Assembly: GCF_001429725.1 (NCBI RefSeq)
Contig: NZ_LMHV01000043.1
Location: 514,227-578,226 of the forward strand
Length of the DNA stretch: 64,000 nt
Source: Rhizobium sp. Root708
GTDB taxonomy: Bacteria; Pseudomonadota; Alphaproteobacteria; Rhizobiales; Rhizobiaceae
Reading direction: 5' to 3'
Every line of letters starts with the position of its first letter. Position 1 is the stretch's first letter. A model generated the notes under the pieces. It was given only the letters and a program-made list of their open reading frames with translations, searched no databases and was not told where the DNA came from. The translations under genes were made by a program, and so were the position numbers. Shown here piece by piece: positions 24,525 to 32,718 of the stretch.

Positions 24525-25436
24525 GTGGCAGCACTTTCAGGAAAGATCGCCCTCGTCGCCGGCGGCACGCGCGGTGCCGGTCGCGGCATCGCCGTGGAAC
24601 TCGGGGCCGCCGGCGCAACCGTTTACGTCACCGGCCGTACGACGCGGGCAACGCAATCGGAATATGGCCGCCCGGAGACGATTGAGGAAACGGCGGAGAT
24701 GGTAACGGCTGGCGGCGGCGAGGGAATCGCCGTCCGCGTCGATCATACCGTGCCCGAAGAGGTCGAGGCGCTGGTCGCGCGCATCCGTCGCGAACAGGGC
24801 CGGCTCGATATCCTGGTCAACGATATCTGGGGCGGCGAGCATCTCACCGAGTGGAACAAGCCGGTCTGGGAGCACTCGCTGGACAAGGGCCTGCGCATGC
24901 TGCGGCTGGCGATCGACACGCATCTGATCACCGCGCATTTCGCCCTGGCGCTGATGATCGAACATCCAGGCGGGCTGCTGGTCGAACTGACCGACGGCAC
25001 CGCCGAATACAACGCCACGCATTATCGCCTCTGCCCCTATTATGACCTGGTGAAAACGGGCGTGATCCGCATGGCCTGGGCGCACGCCAAGGACCTCGCG
25101 CCGCACGGCGCAACCGCTGTGGCGCTGACGCCGGGTTGGATGCGCTCGGAAATGATGCTCGACATCTTCGGCGTCAGCGAGGAAACCTGGCGCGACGCGA
25201 CCGCGGCACAACCGCATTTCGTGATCTCCGAGACACCGCGTTTCACCGGCCGGGCGGTGGCGGCCCTTGCCGCCGATCCCGAACGTGCCCGCTGGAACGG
25301 CCAGTCGCTATCGAGCGGCGGTCTCGCCAAGGTCTACGGCTTTGATGATGTGGATGGCTCGCGTCCGGACTGCTGGCGCTACATGGACGAGGTGATGGAG
25401 GCGGGCAAACCCGCCGATGCCGGCGGATACCGTTGA
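24525..25436 (+). CDS. SDR-family oxidoreductase
   Basis: The 303-residue protein has the NAD(P)-binding G-x3-G-x-G as GGTRGAGRG near the N-terminus, RLDILVNDIWGGEH (the NNAG region, altered), and YDLVK as the catalytic Y-x3-K. The serine position before it is replaced by LTDGTAEYN-type sequence, so this is an atypical, extended SDR. The GTG at 24525 was chosen because GGGAGGA lies seven bases upstream; an ATG at 24498 would add nine residues. It is presumably repressed by the divergent TetR protein. Substrate unknown. Confidence 0.88.
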   Translation: MAALSGKIALVAGGTRGAGRGIAVELGAAGATVYVTGRTTRATQSEYGRPETIEETAEMVTAGGGEGIAVRVDHTVPEEVEALVARIRREQGRLDILVNDIWGGEHLTEWNKPVWEHSLDKGLRMLRLAIDTHLITAHFALALMIEHPGGLLVELTDGTAEYNATHYRLCPYYDLVKTGVIRMAWAHAKDLAPHGATAVALTPGWMRSEMMLDIFGVSEETWRDATAAQPHFVISETPRFTGRAVAALAADPERARWNGQSLSSGGLAKVYGFDDVDGSRPDCWRYMDEVMEAGKPADAGGYR

Positions 25437-25442
25437 ATCACA

Positions 25443-25787
25443 TTAGCCGGACGGAATGACAACGAACTGCTTTTGCAGCGTTTTCGGCGCGGCGTTCTGC
25501 CATGACTTGCGCACCAGGCCCTGCACCAGGTCGTCGCTGGCTTTGCCGTAGAAGAGCCGGGTCGAACCCCGCTGCCCCCAACCGCCCGGCACGGCAGCCG
25601 TATCGTCGGGTGCTACGGCCAGCGTCATGTGCTGCTGGTCGGGCGTCAACCGGACCACGCAATAGTCCTGCTCTGGCATCGTCAGGAATATCTTGCTGCG
25701 TACGCGGAAATCACGCGTGCCGTGATGCGCGCTCTCGACCGCTTCCGGCAGGCTCAGCGCAAAGGAAACGAGTTCTTCCTGATCCAT
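25443..25787 (-). CDS. MmcQ/YjbR-like protein
   Basis: The 114-residue protein fits the YjbR fold, with features such as ALSLPEAVESAHHGTRDFRV and a C-terminal LVRKSWQNAAPKTLQK. YjbR-type proteins have a CyaY-like alpha/beta fold and are annotated as DNA-binding on weak grounds. It is convergent with the SDR gene (six bases). Bases 25788-25970 beyond it hold nothing recognisable. Confidence 0.8.
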   Translation of the reverse strand: MDQEELVSFALSLPEAVESAHHGTRDFRVRSKIFLTMPEQDYCVVRLTPDQQHMTLAVAPDDTAAVPGGWGQRGSTRLFYGKASDDLVQGLVRKSWQNAAPKTLQKQFVVIPSG

Positions 25788-25970
25788 GCCGTAAAATTAG
25801 CACATGCTGATAGGCGCGGACCAATCAGAAAAACTCACGCACCGCCGCATCGAGGAAAATCGACGAAGATAGGAAAATAATCCTTGACGGCGTGACGGTC
25901 GTTTGATAGGGTTATGGCATAGTCGAAAAGTTGCGGGCGCAGCAGCGGCCGATGTCTTCCAAAGAATTCT

Positions 25971-26807
25971 CTATTGCCTCGATATCGCGCTTTGCGCAGC
26001 GGATGGTCCGAGCAGCGAATGCGAGAAGGCGAATGTGTTCTCGCCCTCCTGAAGATAATCCCGAGGCTCTCTCGTCAGGACGGAGAGGACCGAGTGGGCC
26101 GTGCCGGTCCAGGTTGCCATGAGATCATGTGTTTCAAAGACGACGAGAGGGGTTTGATCGACCCAATCGGTGTTGCTTCGAAAAAGACTGACCTCGCTGC
26201 CTTCGATGTCGATCTTCACAATCAGTGTTCTTCCGTTGGGAACGGAGGCGAGCAGGGCAGGTATGGTTTGCGCCTCGATCTCTCCGGATGCGCTTTCGAT
26301 GGTCTGCCAGGCCCAGGAGCCGTGCCCCGGATTGTGAAGCGTGATATGCCCGGGATGATCGGATATTGCTGCCATGACCGGTCGTATCGGCCGGTTCTTG
26401 GCATTCCGGCACAGCGCCGAGTAGTTCTCTGGTTCCGGTTCTACCGCGATGATGATTGCACGTGGAAATACTTGGGAATACCAGACGGAAGCCAGTCCGC
26501 AATTTGCGCCGCAATCGACGATGACGGGGGTTTCTCCTGCAGCGATAATACCCTGATAGCAACGATATAGCGCCTCGGCGTGGACGGCGCTCTTGATGTT
26601 GTATTCCTCGTCCAGGAAGACCTGACCGAGAACGTCCCAGTCCGACGATCTGGGCCTCAGGAAGATATCGCCCTCCACACCCGCCATGCTGATCTTTTTG
26701 ATCTCTGTGCTGTCCCGGGTGGTCTGCCGATTGACGTACACGGAGAGGGCGGCTAGCGGCCCCCAGTGCTTTGTCAACGTACTTAGCGTTTGAAAATGCC
26801 ACAGCAT
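25971..26807 (-). CDS. FkbM-family methyltransferase
   Basis: A 278-residue protein with the class I SAM-binding motif VDCGANCGLASVWYSQ (about residues 95-110), IIAVEPEPENYSAL as motif II, and the FkbM signature VKIDIEGSEVSLF (about 203-215). FkbM enzymes O-methylate sugars or polyketides; in rhizobia they often modify surface polysaccharides. The ATG at 26807 follows an AGGA seven bases away; the frame is open much further upstream through non-coding-looking sequence. Base composition looks visibly less GC-rich than neighbouring genes, and it stands next to the GTA-like cluster, so acquisition by transfer is possible. Confidence 0.82.
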   Translation of the reverse strand: MLWHFQTLSTLTKHWGPLAALSVYVNRQTTRDSTEIKKISMAGVEGDIFLRPRSSDWDVLGQVFLDEEYNIKSAVHAEALYRCYQGIIAAGETPVIVDCGANCGLASVWYSQVFPRAIIIAVEPEPENYSALCRNAKNRPIRPVMAAISDHPGHITLHNPGHGSWAWQTIESASGEIEAQTIPALLASVPNGRTLIVKIDIEGSEVSLFRSNTDWVDQTPLVVFETHDLMATWTGTAHSVLSVLTREPRDYLQEGENTFAFSHSLLGPSAAQSAISRQ

Positions 26808-26936
26808 CAGCGAGTCCTGGTTGTGGATCATAAGTATTGATGTGAGTATAAATAGAACATCTAAGGCGGGATCGGGCAAGGATAGCCTATAGCGGCACTC
26901 AATGCAGGAAATCAGAAGTATCGGCCTGTCCGCGCG

Positions 26937-27548
26937 TTGCCACTGAATAGATCCCCCGGCCACAGAGGTTTCAACAATGGATGTCGAGAGTTTCAAGCCC
27001 GAGCTATATGCTTGTGGCCGCAGACGCGCGCTTATTGCTCCGGGGTCACGGCAGTATCGGACGGCGCGGATGTCCGGACCGTCGTCGAGGAATATTTTCT
27101 TGAGACGAAATCCGGTGCGAACGCCGCGCCGGACGACCTGCGGGTGCTCCTCAATGAAATGACGGCGGAGATGCGCGAGCAGTTCGCGGCTTTCCGCGCA
27201 CTGCGCAGATCGGCGGAGGCAGCGGCTTCGGCAAGCGGCGAGGAGGCGGCGGCAAAACTTGCCCGCGCCGACCTCAAGGCCGCCACCGATGCCATGTCGC
27301 TCATCGTGCGCACGCTGGAAAAGATCGACCAGCTTCAACGCCAGTTCGCCCGCGACCGGGAACTGGCGATCGAGGAAAACGAGACGGCGATGGGACTGGA
27401 CGATGCGAAGACGAGCTTTCTCAAGCGCATCGAAGAGCGAGCAACAGCCCGCGCCCTGGAGCTCTTTGAAGACTGGCAGCGCAACGGCCCTCCCGCAACC
27501 GACGAAGACGAGGCCGTCAAGGCTAGCCGCGAAGCCGAACCGGGCTGA
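26937..27548 (+). CDS. Putative GTA gp1-like coiled-coil protein (small terminase position)
   Basis: The convincing part of this frame (from VRTVVEEYFLETKSGANAAP on) is helical and charged with strong coiled-coil character: EMTAEMREQFAAFRALRRSA, then KAATDAMSLIVRTLEKIDQL. It ends EDEAVKASREAEPG. It lies directly before the large terminase, where GTA clusters keep gp1, so a small-terminase or accessory packaging role is possible but unproved. The start is unclear: TTG codons at 26937 and 27012 are the available in-frame options, and the first 30-50 residues do not look like protein. The true start may lie near 27050 at a non-ATG codon. Confidence 0.55.
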   Translation: MPLNRSPGHRGFNNGCREFQARAICLWPQTRAYCSGVTAVSDGADVRTVVEEYFLETKSGANAAPDDLRVLLNEMTAEMREQFAAFRALRRSAEAAASASGEEAAAKLARADLKAATDAMSLIVRTLEKIDQLQRQFARDRELAIEENETAMGLDDAKTSFLKRIEERATARALELFEDWQRNGPPATDEDEAVKASREAEPG

Positions 27549-27612
27549 ACGCCTGGCCGCCCTTGCCGACGAACGGCAAGCGGCAAGGTTGCTGGCGCGG
27601 CATGAGCAAAGG

Positions 27613-29013
27613 ATGGCTGATATCGTGGCGCAACATTCGCAGGTACGGCAGGCGATGGCGGCGGTCAACGCAACCACCGGCGCGCTTCTCAAAGCAGCCG
27701 CCCAGCCGCTGTGCGCACCACGGCAACAGGAAGAGCTCGTCTCGCTCGATGCGGCAATTTCGCCCGAGATATTGGCCGAGCGACACGACCTCTGGAAAAC
27801 CCTGGCGGGTCTCTGGGAGTTCAACGCCCGCCCCGGGCAGCTGCCGCCGCCGGACGACTGGCGTATCTGGCTGATCCTGGGCGGGCGCGGTTGCGGCAAG
27901 ACGCGGGCAGGTGCGGAATGGGTGCATGGAATTGCCAGCGCCGGGCAACGATCCGATCTGCGCATCGCCTTGGTCGCCGAGACGCTTGGCGATGCCCGGG
28001 AGGTGATGATCGACGGTATCTCCGGTATCTGCCGCATCGCTCGCCGGCGATGCCCGGAGTTTGAGGTTTCGCGGCGCAGGCTCGTCTGGCCGAACGGCGC
28101 GGTGGCCCAGATCTTCTCGTCCGAGGATCCGGAAAGCCTTCGGGGTCCGCAGTTTCATTTCGCCTGGTGCGATGAGCTGGCGAAGTGGAAGCATGGCCAG
28201 GAAACCTGGGACATGCTGCAGTTCGGCCTGCGCCTTGGCGCCCATCCGCGCCAGCTGGTGACGACGACGCCGCGTCCGGTGCCCTTGCTGAAGCAATTGA
28301 TTGCCGACACGGGCACGCGGCTGACGCGGATCAGCACGCTTGCCAACGCGGCCAATCTGGCGCCGGGTTTCATCGATGCGCTGGCGCACCGTTACGGCGG
28401 CACGCGGCTCGGGCGCCAGGAGCTTGACGGAGAACTGATCGAGGATCGCGAAGACGCGCTCTGGCGGCGCGAGATGATCGAGGCGGCCACGATCCGTTTC
28501 ACCGGTGAGATCAGACGCATCGTCGTCGCCGTCGATCCGCCGGCGGCGGCCGGTGCGCAATCCTGCTGCGGCATTGTCGTTGCGGGATTGGAGGCATCGG
28601 GGCGCGCGGTCGTGCTTGCTGATTGTTCGGTCGAGGGTGCGAGCCCGGCCGGCTGGGCCGGCGCGGTGGTGCGTGCCTACCGGCGCTTTTCGGCGGACCG
28701 GGTGGTGGCGGAAATCAACCAGGGTGGCGACATGGTGGCATCGATGCTGAAGAGCATCGACGAGAGCCTGCCGGTCTCGACCGTGCGGGCGACGCGGGGT
28801 AAGTATCTGAGGGCCGAACCGGTCGCGGCACTCTACGAGCAGGGGCGAGTGGCCCATGCCGGGCGCTTCGTCGCGCTTGAGGACCAGATGTGCGATTTCG
28901 GCCCGGACGGGCTTTCATCCGGCCGTTCGCCCGACCGGCTGGACGCGCTGGTCTGGGCGTTGACGGCACTGATTCTGGAAGGAAATGGAGAACCCCGGGT
29001 GAGGGGCATCTGA
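27613..29013 (+). CDS. GTA/phage terminase large subunit (gp2)
   Basis: The ATPase part has Walker A GGRGCGKTRAG at about residues 90-100 and Walker B-like FHFAWCDELAKW near 184. The C-terminal RNase H-like nuclease begins IVVAVDPPAAAG and includes VVAEINQGGDMV and SPDRLDALVWALTALI. It packages DNA into the procapsid. It resembles terminases of GTA and HK97-type elements. The frame is open well upstream; the ATG at 27613 (MADIVAQHS) is used, with a second candidate at 27655. The segment before 27613 (RLAALADERQAARLLARHEQ) also looks coding, so a longer product from a non-ATG start is possible. Confidence 0.88.
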   Translation: MADIVAQHSQVRQAMAAVNATTGALLKAAAQPLCAPRQQEELVSLDAAISPEILAERHDLWKTLAGLWEFNARPGQLPPPDDWRIWLILGGRGCGKTRAGAEWVHGIASAGQRSDLRIALVAETLGDAREVMIDGISGICRIARRRCPEFEVSRRRLVWPNGAVAQIFSSEDPESLRGPQFHFAWCDELAKWKHGQETWDMLQFGLRLGAHPRQLVTTTPRPVPLLKQLIADTGTRLTRISTLANAANLAPGFIDALAHRYGGTRLGRQELDGELIEDREDALWRREMIEAATIRFTGEIRRIVVAVDPPAAAGAQSCCGIVVAGLEASGRAVVLADCSVEGASPAGWAGAVVRAYRRFSADRVVAEINQGGDMVASMLKSIDESLPVSTVRATRGKYLRAEPVAALYEQGRVAHAGRFVALEDQMCDFGPDGLSSGRSPDRLDALVWALTALILEGNGEPRVRGI

Positions 29014-29017
29014 AAGA

Positions 29018-29149
29018 CTAGCGTTGAGGTTGTTGTTGTGTCGGACGCGGCGTCTGCTGTTCGGGACGAACCTGGCGCCATTCGTTTTCGAGCTGGTCGA
29101 CGACATGCTGGGGAATGGTCGGCTGATTACTGTTGGCCGGCTGCTGCAT
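29018..29149 (-). CDS. Small Gln/Pro-rich protein (43 residues)
   Basis: On the minus strand an unusually strong GGAGGAG site stands before an ATG. The frame reads MQQPANSNQPTIPQHVVDQL, then ENEWRQVRPEQQTPRPTQQQ, ending PQR and a TAG stop. The stop lies five bases past the terminase stop, tail to tail. Composition (many Q and P) suggests a disordered peptide. I recognise no family. The start signals make it worth annotating despite its size. Confidence 0.55.
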   Translation of the reverse strand: MQQPANSNQPTIPQHVVDQLENEWRQVRPEQQTPRPTQQQPQR

Positions 29150-29236
29150 GCTCTCCTCCAAGGGCTTGATGTGACGGTGAGTTAATCACTGGCACGGCTC
29201 AAACTATCTGTAAATCAGGCGCTTAAACACTTTAAA

Positions 29237-29257
29237 CGATTGAATTAATTTTAATCG
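29237..29257. promoter_or_regulatory. AT-rich imperfect palindrome upstream of the GH19 endolysin
   Basis: CGATTGAATTAATTTTAATCG is a 21-base inverted repeat with two mismatched pairs in a strongly AT-rich block (about 29215-29265), 43 bases before the endolysin ATG. It could be a regulator site or simply part of the promoter; no matching regulator gene is adjacent. Confidence 0.35.
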
Positions 29258-29299
29258 ATTGAGGCGCAGAACGCCGTACCACTTTTTGAGGCTGACACC

Positions 29300-29986
29300 A
29301 TGGTTATCCACATCGACAGGCCCTTCTTCTTCGACACGGTGCGCGATGCCCTGTTCAAGGGATTGCTTAATCAGCCGCAGGTGGAGGGCATGACGGCGAT
29401 ACTCGATTTCTGGGAAACGCGGATGGCGGACGCCGATCCGCGCTGGCTCGCCTACATCCTGGCGACCGCCTATCACGAGACTGCCTATACGATGCAGCCG
29501 GTGCGCGAGACGCTGGCAACGACGGATCCGAGGGCGATCGAAATTCTGGAGAACGCCTATGGGGCAGGCAAGCTCTCCTGGGTGAAGACCCCTTACTGGC
29601 GGCCGGATGAAGACGGCAAGAGCTGGCTTGGCCGCGGTCTGGTGCAGCTCACCCACAAGCGGAACTACGAGGCGATGAGCAAGCTCACCGGGATCGACCT
29701 CGTTGCCGAGCCTGATCGGGCGATGGAGATGGATGCCGCCGTTTCGATCTTGATCGAAGGCATGGTGCAGGGCTCCTTCGCCAATCACAAGCTTGCCGAT
29801 CATCTGAACGAAACGACGGATGACTGGGTCAATGCCCGCCGCATCGTCAACGGCACCGATCGGGCGGAAAAGCTCGCCGGCTACGGCAAGACCTTCCTTG
29901 CGGCGATCCGCCGCGAAGAGCCGGCAGGGCCGCTTGCGCGGTTGAAGGCGTGGCTCCTGCGTGCTATCGCGCGGGTCTTCGGCTAG
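29300..29986 (+). CDS. GH19-type endolysin/lysozyme
   Basis: A 228-residue protein with the GH19/chitinase-lysozyme pattern: an acid in LATAYHETAYTMQPVRE near residue 60, WLGRGLVQLTHKRNYEAMSK near 115-130, and a C-terminal DDWVNARRIVNGTDRAEKLAGYG. The C-terminus ends in an amphipathic basic helix (LARLKAWLLRAIARVFG), which may aid membrane contact or secretion. Such enzymes cut peptidoglycan and serve as phage or GTA endolysins. GAGG precedes the ATG. It sits between the terminase and portal genes; the holin-like gene is at the far end of the cluster (46964). Confidence 0.85.
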   Translation: MVIHIDRPFFFDTVRDALFKGLLNQPQVEGMTAILDFWETRMADADPRWLAYILATAYHETAYTMQPVRETLATTDPRAIEILENAYGAGKLSWVKTPYWRPDEDGKSWLGRGLVQLTHKRNYEAMSKLTGIDLVAEPDRAMEMDAAVSILIEGMVQGSFANHKLADHLNETTDDWVNARRIVNGTDRAEKLAGYGKTFLAAIRREEPAGPLARLKAWLLRAIARVFG

Positions 29987-30006
29987 ACCTTCGCAGGGAG
30001 TTCCGC

Positions 30007-30315
30007 GTGATCCGCCACATCGTCTTCTTCACAGCGCCCGCAGGGCAATTGGAAAAGGTGCGCGCCGGCCTGTCGATCCTGACGGCAATTCCGCATGCTC
30101 GCCTGCTGGAGATCGGCACCAACGTCAAGACCGACCAGCTCGGCACTGACGTCGACCTCGTGGTCTACGGCGAATTCGACGATGAGGCAGCCCTTGCCGC
30201 CTACAAGGCGCATCCGGATTACCAGCGCTCGATCGATCTCGTGCGCCCCATCCGCGAAATGCGGATGGCTGCCGATTACGAAAGCGACGCGGCGGTAAAA
30301 CAGCCGCTACGGTGA
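30007..30315 (+). CDS. Dabb-family (stress-responsive A/B barrel) protein
   Basis: The 102-residue protein begins IRHIVFFTAPAG, has LGTDVDLVVYGEFDDEAALA and ends with KAHPDYQRSIDLVRPI, the usual dimeric alpha/beta-barrel (Dabb) pattern. The molecular role of most family members is unknown. The start is GTG at 30007 after AGGGAG. It lies 20 bases downstream of the endolysin stop on the same strand and may be co-transcribed, although it is not a known GTA gene. Confidence 0.82.
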   Translation: MIRHIVFFTAPAGQLEKVRAGLSILTAIPHARLLEIGTNVKTDQLGTDVDLVVYGEFDDEAALAAYKAHPDYQRSIDLVRPIREMRMAADYESDAAVKQPLR

Positions 30316-30354
30316 TCTGACAGCAGCGATCCGCTTCGGCGCGCCGACTGTGTC

Positions 30355-30522
30355 TTAGCCGTCATTCGCCCGTGTTTTTCGGGCATCCTTGTTGCTGGCG
30401 GAAGCGGTTTTGCCGTCCGGTTCCTGCCCGAAATACGTTCCGCCGAGGTGGCCGCCGCCGCTGGTGTTTTCAACCTGGCGCTCGGCCCGCTTCTGGATTT
30501 CCTTTTCGTTTGTCTTGCTCAT
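30355..30522 (-). CDS. Small hydrophilic protein (55 residues), unknown
   Basis: On the minus strand GGAGGC lies shortly before an ATG. The protein starts MSKTNEKEIQKRAERQVENT, continues SGGGHLGGTYFGQEPDGKTA and ends KDARKTRANDG. It is highly charged and probably disordered. No family was recognised. Codon use and the ribosome binding site support coding. Confidence 0.6.
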   Translation of the reverse strand: MSKTNEKEIQKRAERQVENTSGGGHLGGTYFGQEPDGKTASASNKDARKTRANDG

Positions 30523-30723
30523 TGGAGCCTCCTTTGTTGACGGGGTGACATGTCAACAACCACTCGGGATGGATTTCGTTTCAATTTTTAATGAGGCTTT
30601 GCGCCCGTCGCGGCGACATCGGCGCATTTTGCGATCCTGGGTGGCGAAAGGCCGTTTTCCGCCTATTTCCTGCGGTGGAGATAGAAAACGGGGCCGAATT
30701 GTTCGGCGCAGGAGGAACACGCA

Positions 30724-31197
30724 ATGCAGAAGAATACGATTTGCCTGTGGTTCGAAAAGGACGCCGAGGCCGCCGCCCGGTTCTATTCCGAGGTCTTTCC
30801 CGATAGTGCCGTGACCGCCGTCATCCGTGCGCCCGGAGACTATCCCGATGGCAAGCAGGGAGACGTGCTGGTCGTGGAATTCACGGTCGTCGGCATTCCC
30901 TGCATGGGCCTGAACGGTGGGCCGACTTTCAAGCAGAGCGAAGCCTTCTCGTTTCAGATCGCAACCGAGAACCAGGAAGAGACCGACCGCTACTGGAATG
31001 CCATCGTCAACAATGGCGGCCAGGAGAGCGAGTGCGGCTGGTGCAAGGACCGATGGGGTCTCTCATGGCAGATCACCCCGCGCGTCCTGACCGAGGCGAT
31101 GAGGGTCGGCGGTGCCGAAGCAAAGCGCGCTTTCGACGCAATGATGACGATGCGAAAAATCGACGTTGCCGCCATCGAGGCGGCGCGACGGGGCTGA
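30724..31197 (+). CDS. VOC-fold PhnB-like protein
   Basis: The 157-residue protein starts MQKNTICLWFEKDAEAAARF and has the PhnB/3-demethylubiquinone-methyltransferase-like VOC layout: YSEVFPDSAVTAV, FTVVGIPCMGLNGGPTFKQSEAFSFQI, then GGQESECGWCKDRWGLSWQITPR. Function is undetermined; members often lie near stress genes. GGAGG stands about nine bases before the ATG. It is one of the non-structural genes inside the GTA-like cluster. Confidence 0.88.
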   Translation: MQKNTICLWFEKDAEAAARFYSEVFPDSAVTAVIRAPGDYPDGKQGDVLVVEFTVVGIPCMGLNGGPTFKQSEAFSFQIATENQEETDRYWNAIVNNGGQESECGWCKDRWGLSWQITPRVLTEAMRVGGAEAKRAFDAMMTMRKIDVAAIEAARRG

Positions 31198-31354
31198 TAG
31201 CCGTTGCGTGGGCCGATCGCGAGAGCTGCCGTCGGCCCGCATTTCCCGAGCCACCCCGACAAGCCATCGATAATGTGATGGAGAAGTCGGTATCGACTTT
31301 GTTCACCAATCTATGAGACGCATGGTATCTCAGATGGGCTAGGAGCGGTGCTGC

Positions 31355-32611
31355 ATGGTGGTCGTGAGGGCTTTCGGGACGTCGTCCTCGGACGTGAAAA
31401 AGCGGGAAATGGAGCGTCTCGCGGCACTTGAGCAGCTTGACCTCCTCGATACCCCGAAAGACGAAGGCTTCGAGCGCATCGTCCGGTTGATCAAGCAGAT
31501 CTTCGACGTCGACATCGGCCTGGTGTCTCTCATCGACGCGCATCGCCAATGGTACAAGGCGTGTTCCGGGCTCGCAGCGGACGAGGTTCCGATTCAAGAT
31601 ACGTTCTGCCGTCATGTGGTCGATCGCGAGGAAGCGATGGTCGTGCAGGATGCGACGCGCGATCCGCGCTTCGCGCACAATCCGGCCGTGACGGGGGAAA
31701 GCCATGTGCGCTTCTACGCCGGCGTGCCCTTGAGAACCAAGGCTGGACACGTTGTCGGAACCGTTTGCGCGATCGACCGCCGGACCAGATCGTTCGGTGC
31801 AAAGGATCTTTCGGTTCTCAACGAACTGGCGGGCGTCGCGATGGACCGGATCGAGCTGCTTCAGTCGGCCGCAACCGATGGCTTGACCGGCGCGCTGACC
31901 CGCCACGCCTTCCGGCAAGAGGCCGATCAAGTTCTGTCGCTCGCCTTGAGGCATCAGCACGACGCGTCCTGCGTCGTCCTGGACATTGACCGTTTCAAGA
32001 GTGTCAACGATACCCACGGCCACGCCGCCGGCGACCAGGTACTTCACGCCGTCGCCGAAACCTGCAAGGCGAACCTGCGGGCCGGCGATCTGTTCGGACG
32101 GCTTGGCGGAGAGGAATTTGCGATCCTCCTTCCGCATATCAATCGCGACGGGGCCGCCGCGGTCGCCGAAAAGGTAAGGCTTGCGATCGCCTCCCGGCCG
32201 ATCGCCGGAGCCTTTGGCGAATTGAACGTGACGGCAAGTTTCGGCATTTCCGCGCTTTCGATCATCACCAAGGATATCGAGACGATGTTGGCGCAGGCCG
32301 ATGCCGCGATGTACCACGCCAAGCACAACGGCCGAAACCGATGCGTATCGTGGAACGCGATTGGTGGCGATGGCCCGACCGGTGCCCGCCGTCGCGTCCT
32401 GAAGGCAGGCTCGATCGTCTTCAACGACCATCGTTCGACGATCGACTGCACCATAAAGTCGCTCGGCGTCGACAGCGCGGGGCTCTCCGTCTCCAGTTCC
32501 GCCGGCATACCGCCGGAATTCGTCCTGATGATCAAGGGCGAGGGGTTCGAGACCAAATGCCGGATCGTGGCGCAGGACCGGCAAAGCATAGAAGTCGCCT
32601 TCAGCGCCTGA
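31355..32611 (+). CDS. Diguanylate cyclase with GAF, GGDEF and PilZ domains
   Basis: A 418-residue soluble protein. A GAF domain lies at about 25-165 (DIGLVSLIDAHRQWYKACSG, and FYAGVPLRTKAGHVVGTVCA). A GGDEF domain at about 172-330 has the active-site motif GGEEF near 251-255 and the inhibitory I-site RAGD ten residues before its end. A PilZ-like C-terminus (about 345-415) begins RRRVLKAGSIVFNDH. It should make cyclic di-GMP from GTP, and the PilZ part may bind the product; the PilZ motif is the degenerate rhizobial type. AGGAG precedes the ATG. It lies just before the GTA portal gene. Confidence 0.88.
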   Translation: MVVVRAFGTSSSDVKKREMERLAALEQLDLLDTPKDEGFERIVRLIKQIFDVDIGLVSLIDAHRQWYKACSGLAADEVPIQDTFCRHVVDREEAMVVQDATRDPRFAHNPAVTGESHVRFYAGVPLRTKAGHVVGTVCAIDRRTRSFGAKDLSVLNELAGVAMDRIELLQSAATDGLTGALTRHAFRQEADQVLSLALRHQHDASCVVLDIDRFKSVNDTHGHAAGDQVLHAVAETCKANLRAGDLFGRLGGEEFAILLPHINRDGAAAVAEKVRLAIASRPIAGAFGELNVTASFGISALSIITKDIETMLAQADAAMYHAKHNGRNRCVSWNAIGGDGPTGARRRVLKAGSIVFNDHRSTIDCTIKSLGVDSAGLSVSSSAGIPPEFVLMIKGEGFETKCRIVAQDRQSIEVAFSA

Positions 32612-32718
32612 TCTGGCTCCGTCTGCATCGGCTGTCTTCGGATCCGATCCGCGTGGTTACACGCGGTTCTGTCCTCACGCTGCCCTGTTGGGAGCCCGCT
32701 AACTCCAGGAAACCAAAG

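Noticed and set aside
29229..29243. TTAAACACTTTAAAC considered as a CtrA site
   Set aside because: The spacer is five bases, not seven, so it does not fit TTAA-N7-TTAA.
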